The position numbers and the translations under genes were made by a program. Under the pieces are notes generated by a model. That model saw nothing but the letters and a program-made list of their open reading frames with translations. It did no database searches and was not told the origin of the DNA. Of a DNA stretch of 12,609 nt, positions 8,348-12,609 are shown piece by piece (the first letter of the stretch is position 1; the number at the start of each line of letters is the position of its first letter). Source of the DNA: Larix sibirica (taxonomy: Eukaryota; Streptophyta; Pinopsida; Pinales; Pinaceae); assembly GCA_004151065.3 (NCBI GenBank), contig NWUY0300001661.1:103190-115798 (forward strand). The letters run 5' to 3'.

Positions 8348-8762
8348 TGTGGTGTACTTAACACTGCAAATTAGAGCAAAAACAAGGTATATAAAGATAA
8401 AAAAATACCAGAAACACATGATTATAATGCACAATAACTGATGAAAGGAAATAAACAAGAGAAATGCTACAAAAATAAATCTTGTATTATGATAATAAAA
8501 TTTGGAAACAATGTACACATGCCTCTTATGGTTGGGAGACATTTCTCTTGAGTATATATCCAATACAATAATTATTGACCAAATAATATATAGCCTTCTA
8601 GCTCTTTAAATAGGCTTTGCATATCCAAAACCCTAACTACTTGACATGGTCAAATAATTAATTGAGTACCAACTTCCTGGTGGACCTTAATAATAGAAAG
8701 ACCCTTTTTACATTAATTATTCACTACTAAATACTCGGCCTTTTTCAAAAGAAATGGAAACA
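8348..8762 (-). repeat. Probable 5' LTR of element 2
   Basis: The inner end, ACCACA on the minus strand at 8348, is fixed by the adjacent PBS. A TATA-like box lies about 260 bases upstream in the minus sense. The outer end is uncertain: minus-strand TGTTTCC at 8762 and TGTAAAAAGG at 8712 are both possible, and neither gives a good terminal inverted repeat with ACCACA. A length of about 365-415 bases is normal for such elements. Confidence 0.6.
8604..8612 (-). promoter_or_regulatory. TATA-like box in the LTR of element 2
   Basis: The minus strand reads TATTTAAAG within GCCTATTTAAAGAGC, about 100-150 bases inside the outer LTR end and about 260 bases before the LTR end. This is a suitable place for the U3 promoter. 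Confidence 0.5.
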
Positions 8763-9655
8763 TACATTTCTTGAATATCCTAAAGTAAGGGGGTTAGTGT
8801 AGGACCCTGTCAGATTTCCAAGTATTGTACATTTTATAAGAAGCAAGGAGAACCATTTTTGGACCTAGTTAGGCTTATTTGCATGTTGGTTAAAGAAAAA
8901 AGGTGATATGTTATAGATACCAATGATTTCTTTAATCATAAGGCCACTAGCCATAATGTGGCGGGAAATGAGAAAGTACTTGGGGAAAATACAAGAGTCT
9001 TATGATATTGTAGATTGAGATGTCATATTTATAGAGTTGTATGGTAAATATCATGGGATGAATGATAATGGTAAGGTGTCTCTATAATCAATTAAAGGGA
9101 CTAACCCATTGGATTCTACCTATGTTGATGTGGTGACCTAAGGCGTGACCCATTTTCCTAAATGAATCAAGATGCCCAAACTCTTTGTTACTTCAAAGAC
9201 TAAAAAGGAATATTTTTCTATAAAGGCTATTAGTATGTTACAAAGCATGTGATATTTAAGAGTTGGAGGTTTTGGGATGCATGTTCAAGGGCCATTGAGA
9301 GCCCTAGATGTAGAAATGAGGCCCCAAGGTTTGGGACTAGGTGTCGATGTAAATACTTTTTCTTATTTTGAAAACCTGACTCCATCCTTTGTGGCCACCT
9401 CTAGTTCTTAACTTGAGAACTTTGTAGTTTTGGACGTGGCTAATGGGCCATCTATGGAAATGGATGTGGATAGTTATGGAATTGACTATTTTATTGATCA
9501 AAAGTAGTCCCAATAAGAAAATGAAGTTGATAAGCAACATGAAGTAGAGTGTTTTGAAACGTCCAATAAAAATGAGAAACTAGAGATGCCATAGGCTAGA
9601 CTTGGTGGTCCTCCTCCACTTGGAGAGGATTATAATGATGATAATAAGATAATGA
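8761..9655 (+). pseudogene. Decayed frame with a G-patch-like motif (element 3)
   Basis: Frame 1 can be followed from about 8761 to 9655 with about a dozen stops but no clear indel. At 9235-9342 it reads MLQSM, stop, YLRVGGFGMHVQGPL, then VEMRPQGLGLG. This fits the G-patch pattern: an MG-aromatic start, spaced glycines, a QG step and a closing GLG. The TGA at 9250-9252 replaces the expected first glycine. G-patch motifs bind nucleic acid or activate DEAH helicases, and they also occur in some retroviral and plant retrotransposon polyproteins. The downstream part is acidic (MEMDVDSYGIDYFIDQ, then GGPPPLGEDYNDDN). Nothing upstream is recognised. A host splicing-factor relic is possible but unsupported. 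Confidence 0.6.
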
Positions 9656-9786
9656 TAAGGAGGAAGGAAGAAATAAGATAAACTAAACTAATAGTCTAGA
9701 GGAAGAGCCTTATCCTAAGAAGGATTGCATGAAGAACATTATGAGGTTGCTTTTATAATTTCCTTGGTCCCTATTTTTGCTTAGGG

Positions 9787-10722
9787 ATTAAGTATACAAC
9801 TAATGTAATTGATTCTTTGTGCACATATTCCACTCTTTCCTCTTCCCCAATTGTTGAAGGCTCATCCACCTCAGTCACTATTCCTTTCTCTTCTTCATTT
9901 ATTGAACTCACATCTTCTTCACCTTCATCTCCCTTTGAAAACTCTTTGTCTTCTACTATTTCCATGTAGCCATTAATCCAAATAATTTCTCATGCCTTTC
10001 CCCCCATTCAATTAGATAAAGACAAGGAGATTATTTCACATACTCTTGCCACTGATTCTTCATTGAATTCATCTTCTTCTCTGGTCAGTCAAACACCTTT
10101 AAACAAATTATTTGCATTTTTTCTAGACCATATAAGGGACAAACAATGGATTTCTATTGATCTTGACGTTAAAGATTCTAGTAGATTGACAATTGACATG
10201 AACTAGGAGATTGGTCCAATGTACTTCTCCAATATTACCCACAAGGTGGAAAATAAAGAATATGATATGGAAATTGATGATATTGAGGTGAAGAATATTA
10301 GTTTTGACATGTATCTTGTCTAAGCCAAGGACAAAATAACATTTGTTGAAGCCAATTTTAAGAATGTATATAATGGATATATAAGGAATATTCAATATTT
10401 AGGTAAGACAGATAAAAATCCCATTAAGTTCAAAGAAAACGTGAAAATTCATAAATCTTTGGGAAAAGAACAAGAGAAGAAAATCAAGGCCTTGGAAGAT
10501 GAGTTGGTGGAAACATCCAAAGTCCACAATCATAACATCATTTAGGAATTTTTGGGTGTAAAATATAATGAGATCAAGCATTTGAAAGGCAATCCCATTC
10601 AAAAGAAAAAGGCTACTGATCTCGTGAAGCATCATGATGTCATACAACTCCTCCAAGCTATATATGTTATGGAGGAGGAGAACTGTAAAATGGCTAATCA
10701 GTTGGGGGAGATTAAGGTGTGA
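9787..10722 (+). pseudogene. Decayed frame: Ser/Thr-rich segment then coiled coil (element 3)
   Basis: The same reading frame as the G-patch segment reopens after a broken stretch (9656-9786) and runs about 310 codons with only four internal stops (three TAG, one TAA), ending in TGA at about 10720. The first part is Ser/Thr/Pro-rich (SVTIPFSSSFIELTSSSPSS). A middle part reads NKLFAFFLDHIRDKQWISID and YFSNITHKVENKEYDMEID. The last third is Lys/Glu/Leu-rich (KSLGKEQEKKIKALEDELVE, then VMEEENCKMANQLGEI), which suggests a coiled coil. The open stretches on the opposite strand are its shadows. Family unknown. Confidence 0.55.
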
Positions 10723-10779
10723 CTAATAGGAGCACTTTTTGATTCAGTCAAGTACTTGACAAGGGAATTATAAATTTAA

Positions 10780-11720
10780 GAGCCACACTCAAGAATTGAA
10801 GTGGGAAGTTACAGATGCAAAGACACAAAGGTTTATTCCGATAGTATCTTCACCCTATGTAGATGATAGTGATTTGCTAATAGAATTGAGAGTTCAGGTA
10901 GAAATTTTGACTAAGCAAGTTGAGACATCTGACAACATCTCTATGGAGAAGAGTGAATATATTAATGCTCTAGATGCTTTACGTAACGTTTGAGAGGCAG
11001 AGATTGAATCCATTTAGAAAAAACACAATCATATGTACAACTAGTGGAAACCCTGAAAAATGCTAATTTACGCAACTAGAATACAAATTGGCCAATGTGT
11101 GATAGGAAACATTGGGTCACAGAAAAATCATCGATTCAAGAGATTCAATGTGGCATATAATAATAACTAAGTTGCTTAGATTGAGTAGACATCCCAATTT
11201 TTTTTAGAATATTATGAAAAATTCCTTGAAATCAAAGAATTAGTAAATAATTCAATTGCATATGTCATAGCCGAAGTACAAATTGTCGATGCTTATTTGG
11301 AAGTGGTATATGTGACCGATACATATTACTTGAGATCCTCAGGAGTTGGTGACATGAATCGAGTTAAGAGTCATTACAAAACACTACAGAATATGAAGTC
11401 TACTTTTAATAAGCTGACAAAAATGATGAAAGTATCCTAGAATGAGATTCATTCAAGTTCATTCATAGATTGGAGAAGATGGTGGAATTGGACCTACCTT
11501 CACTATGGAATAGGGAAGGTACACTAGTCCTGAAGGAAGACTTGCAAGCTAGAGTGCAACAAAGAAGAACAATAATAAAGGAGACTATGAAGCTAAAATC
11601 GCCCCCATTGTTCAACAACTGTTGGATCCTTCCATATCTATTTTGTTGAAGAAATTATCTTTGAAGGCCGCATATAAGAAAATCTCCTACCATAACATGA
11701 TTGAGCTAGATATCAAAACA
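10780..11720 (+). pseudogene. Decayed C-terminal part of the element 3 frame
   Basis: After a frameshift near 10720-10780 the plus strand reads ELKWEVTDAKTQRFIPIV and then LLIELRVQVEILTKQVETSD, a short heptad-like piece, up to 10993. A weak stretch follows. From about 11205 it reads EYYEKFLEIKELVNNSIAYV, VQIVDAYLEVVYVTDTYYLR and MKSTFNKLTKMMKV, then in another frame VELDLPSLWNREGTLVLKED. The blocks are helical and charged with recurrent Tyr. I do not recognise the family. It is probably the end of the same protein as the two preceding segments, disrupted by at least three frameshifts. The final 100 bases before 11826 show no coding and no clear purine tract. Confidence 0.45.
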
Positions 11721-11922
11721 GGCTGTTTTCAAAATTGATAGACTAGATGGGATAAAATTGGAAACCATAGTGAATCTAGTGCCCCTATTTAGAGAATAGA
11801 TTCCCCTATATCAATAGTCAAACAATGTAATGTCCCCATCCAAATAAATCACTAGAAGGGAAAATTCCACCAATCTACTAGTTCCCTACTAGGTTGGGGT
11901 GGAAACATTTAGATTTGGAATA

Positions 11923-11923
11923 N
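11923..11923. other. Ambiguous base (n)
   Basis: A single undetermined base in the assembly. It lies in non-coding repeat sequence and does not affect any call. Confidence 0.95.
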
Positions 11924-12003
11924 TCACCATTAGATAGAGCTCTCCAAGAGCTTTCCAACGGTACCGACCTTGTCTCATTTGGACCAAGGATGGAGAAGTT
12001 ATG

Positions 12004-12292
12004 CATCTCTGCAGTTTGTGTGGAAAGTTGCTATTACAAGGGTATGGTTCCGCATGCCCACGTCTGCAATTGCGGATTGTGGATTGCAGAAGTGGTCGTT
12101 GTCGAAAATTGATATTTGGTGCTTCCGCATCCACAATTGTAGATTGTAGATTACAGGTTCGCGATTGCGGATTGCAGGTTGCGGGTCCACAGTTGTGGAT
12201 TGTGGAAAGGTAAGCTTTCCAATTATGAAGTTTGGCGCTTTTGCATCCACAATTGTGGGTTATGGATTGCGGACCCAAGCTACTTCAACTGT
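12004..12292. repeat. GATTG-rich minisatellite with palindromic core
   Basis: Short units of the type ATTGYGGATTG (Y is C or T) recur from about 12068 to 12275. They sit in a larger duplication in which a GCTTCCGCATCCACAATTG-like block occurs near 12121 and again near 12237 (period 116), with a shorter earlier copy near 12048 (offset 75). The core CCACAATTGTGG at 12247-12258 is a perfect 12-base palindrome, and near-copies lie at 12131 and 12186. The repeats create open but meaningless frames on both strands. Confidence 0.8.
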
Positions 12293-12609
12293 GGGTGTGA
12301 TTAGTCGGATTGGAAAAAAAAATGTATCAGGGGCTTCCGTGGCCATGGAGGTCAGTGGGGACGTGACACTCCCCGTATCGAGGGAGATCTAGGAAATGGT
12401 GTGTATAGTTTCCATACTAAGAACATATGGCACACGCGTGAATCATACGTAGTGTCTTTTACTTAGATGTGGATGATGGAGATGTGCCCCCTTTTATCAT
12501 CGATGGAGCATGTGTTATGCTAATGGGGGTGTTAAGAAAACTCCTTAGCTCTGGTAAAGTAGGACTTAAGTTGGTTGCGTCGCCTTGTTTCCCACAAAGC
12601 AAGCACGAC

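Larger units (their letters stand above)
6375..8762 (-). mobile_element. Element 2: degenerate Ty3/gypsy retrotransposon, minus strand, interrupted by element 1
   Basis: Reading the minus strand from right to left gives a probable LTR (about 8762-8348), an initiator-Met PBS (8345-8334), a short leader, a pol linker, RT and the start of RNase H, which breaks off at 6375. The rest of RNase H, integrase and the 3' LTR should lie to the left of element 1, beyond the window. The RT is close to plant chromovirus-type RT and is clearly a different family from element 1. Only about 0.7 kb separates the PBS from the first recognisable pol sequence, much less than a gag plus protease needs, so an internal deletion is likely. 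The right boundary is approximate. Confidence 0.8.
8763..12609 (+). mobile_element. Element 3: degenerate plus-strand retroelement sequence ending in a probable LTR
   Basis: A long decayed plus-strand frame (8761 to about 11720) is followed by a probable LTR starting TGTAATGTCCCC at 11826. No RT, RNase H or integrase motif is visible, so element class is inferred from context: a long non-pol frame 5' of an LTR, as in element 1, and plus-strand orientation. If correct, the pol genes lie left of element 2, outside the window. The alternatives are that the frame is the relic of a host gene, or that the LTR belongs to yet another insertion. Confidence 0.45.
11826..12609 (+). repeat. Probable LTR (element 3), running off the window
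   Basis: TGTAATGTCCCC is a start often seen in plant LTRs. Composition changes here from decayed coding to higher GC, and no coding frame continues. The block CTCTCCAAGAGCTTTCCAACG followed by GGAGAAGTTATGC resembles sequence seen in plant gypsy LTRs, from memory and unverified. The other end is beyond base 12609. No purine tract precedes it, so it may be the 3' LTR of element 3 or the 5' LTR of a separate insertion. No TATA box is obvious. Confidence 0.5.

Noticed and set aside
8334-8349. PBS assigned to a copia element
   Set aside because: Initiator-Met sites occur in both superfamilies, but the only coding remnant in the same orientation next to it is gypsy RT, and no copia integrase or RT motif is present.
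8202-8563. Two overlapping 79-codon open stretches on opposite strands
   Set aside because: They overlap the PBS and the probable LTR of element 2, which explain the sequence better.
9235-9345. Host G-patch gene (TFIP11/STIP-like) pseudogene
   Set aside because: Only the motif itself fits. The sequence before and after does not resemble the rest of that protein by eye, and an LTR-flanked context favours a retroelement. Not fully excluded.
9771-9965. Acidic Glu-rich 64-codon minus-strand frame starting MEIVEDKEF
   Set aside because: It is the reverse complement of a Ser/Thr-rich plus-strand segment (TCT and TCA codons read as AGA and TGA/GAA-type codons). The plus frame continues for hundreds of codons, while this one stops.
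10123-10656. Two minus-strand open stretches (90 and 85 codons)
   Set aside because: Hydrophobic shadows of the Lys/Glu-rich coiled-coil frame on the plus strand.
12004-12292. CRISPR-like repeat array
   Set aside because: Repeats are short, diverged and irregularly spaced, without unique spacers, and the context is a eukaryotic retroelement.
11889-12392. Several overlapping open frames on both strands, up to 129 codons, with repeated Cys, Asn and Gln motifs
   Set aside because: They come from the palindromic GATTG-rich minisatellite, which keeps several frames open on both strands; one spans the ambiguous base.

Overview
The window is plant nuclear DNA made almost entirely of decayed LTR retrotransposons of the Ty3/gypsy superfamily. 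I see no intact gene, no rRNA or tRNA gene and no prokaryotic operon. Plant origin is inferred from plant-type gypsy RT, RNase H and integrase motifs, an initiator-Met-tRNA primer-binding site, LTRs with TATA boxes, AT-rich sequence and nested insertions. The very old, point-mutated copies suggest a large-genome seed plant, perhaps a gymnosperm, but that is only a guess.

Layout. (1) Positions 1-6374, plus strand: element 1, truncated at its 5' side by the window edge. It holds remnants of reverse transcriptase (about 70-850), RNase H (about 855-1260) and integrase (about 1300-2540, with D, D and E still present). A spacer follows, then a long unrecognised post-pol open frame (about 3060-5695), then a 3' LTR (about 5757-6374) with a TATA box. 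(2) Positions 6375 to about 8762, minus strand: element 2. From right to left it has a probable 5' LTR, an initiator-Met PBS, a short leader with a hairpin and an 82-bp duplication, and a pol remnant (RT then RNase H) that stops abruptly at the edge of element 1's LTR. (3) About 8763-12609, plus strand: element 3. It is a long decayed frame with a G-patch-like motif, a Ser/Thr-rich segment, coiled-coil-like segments and a C-terminal helical part, followed from 11826 by a probable LTR that contains a palindromic GATTG-rich minisatellite.

Reading. Element 1 appears to have inserted into the RNase H region of element 2, and element 2 in turn appears to sit in older sequence (element 3), giving a nest up to three layers deep. 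None of the frames can make a full product. Premature stops are strongly biased to TAG in part of element 1, and TGA replaces conserved Arg or Trp codons in element 2. This fits decay by deamination of methylated cytosine in silenced chromatin.

The least explained content is the two long non-pol frames (3060-5695 and 8761 to about 11720). Both lie 5' of an LTR, where some plant gypsy elements carry an extra, env-position ORF. I do not recognise their families, apart from the G-patch motif.
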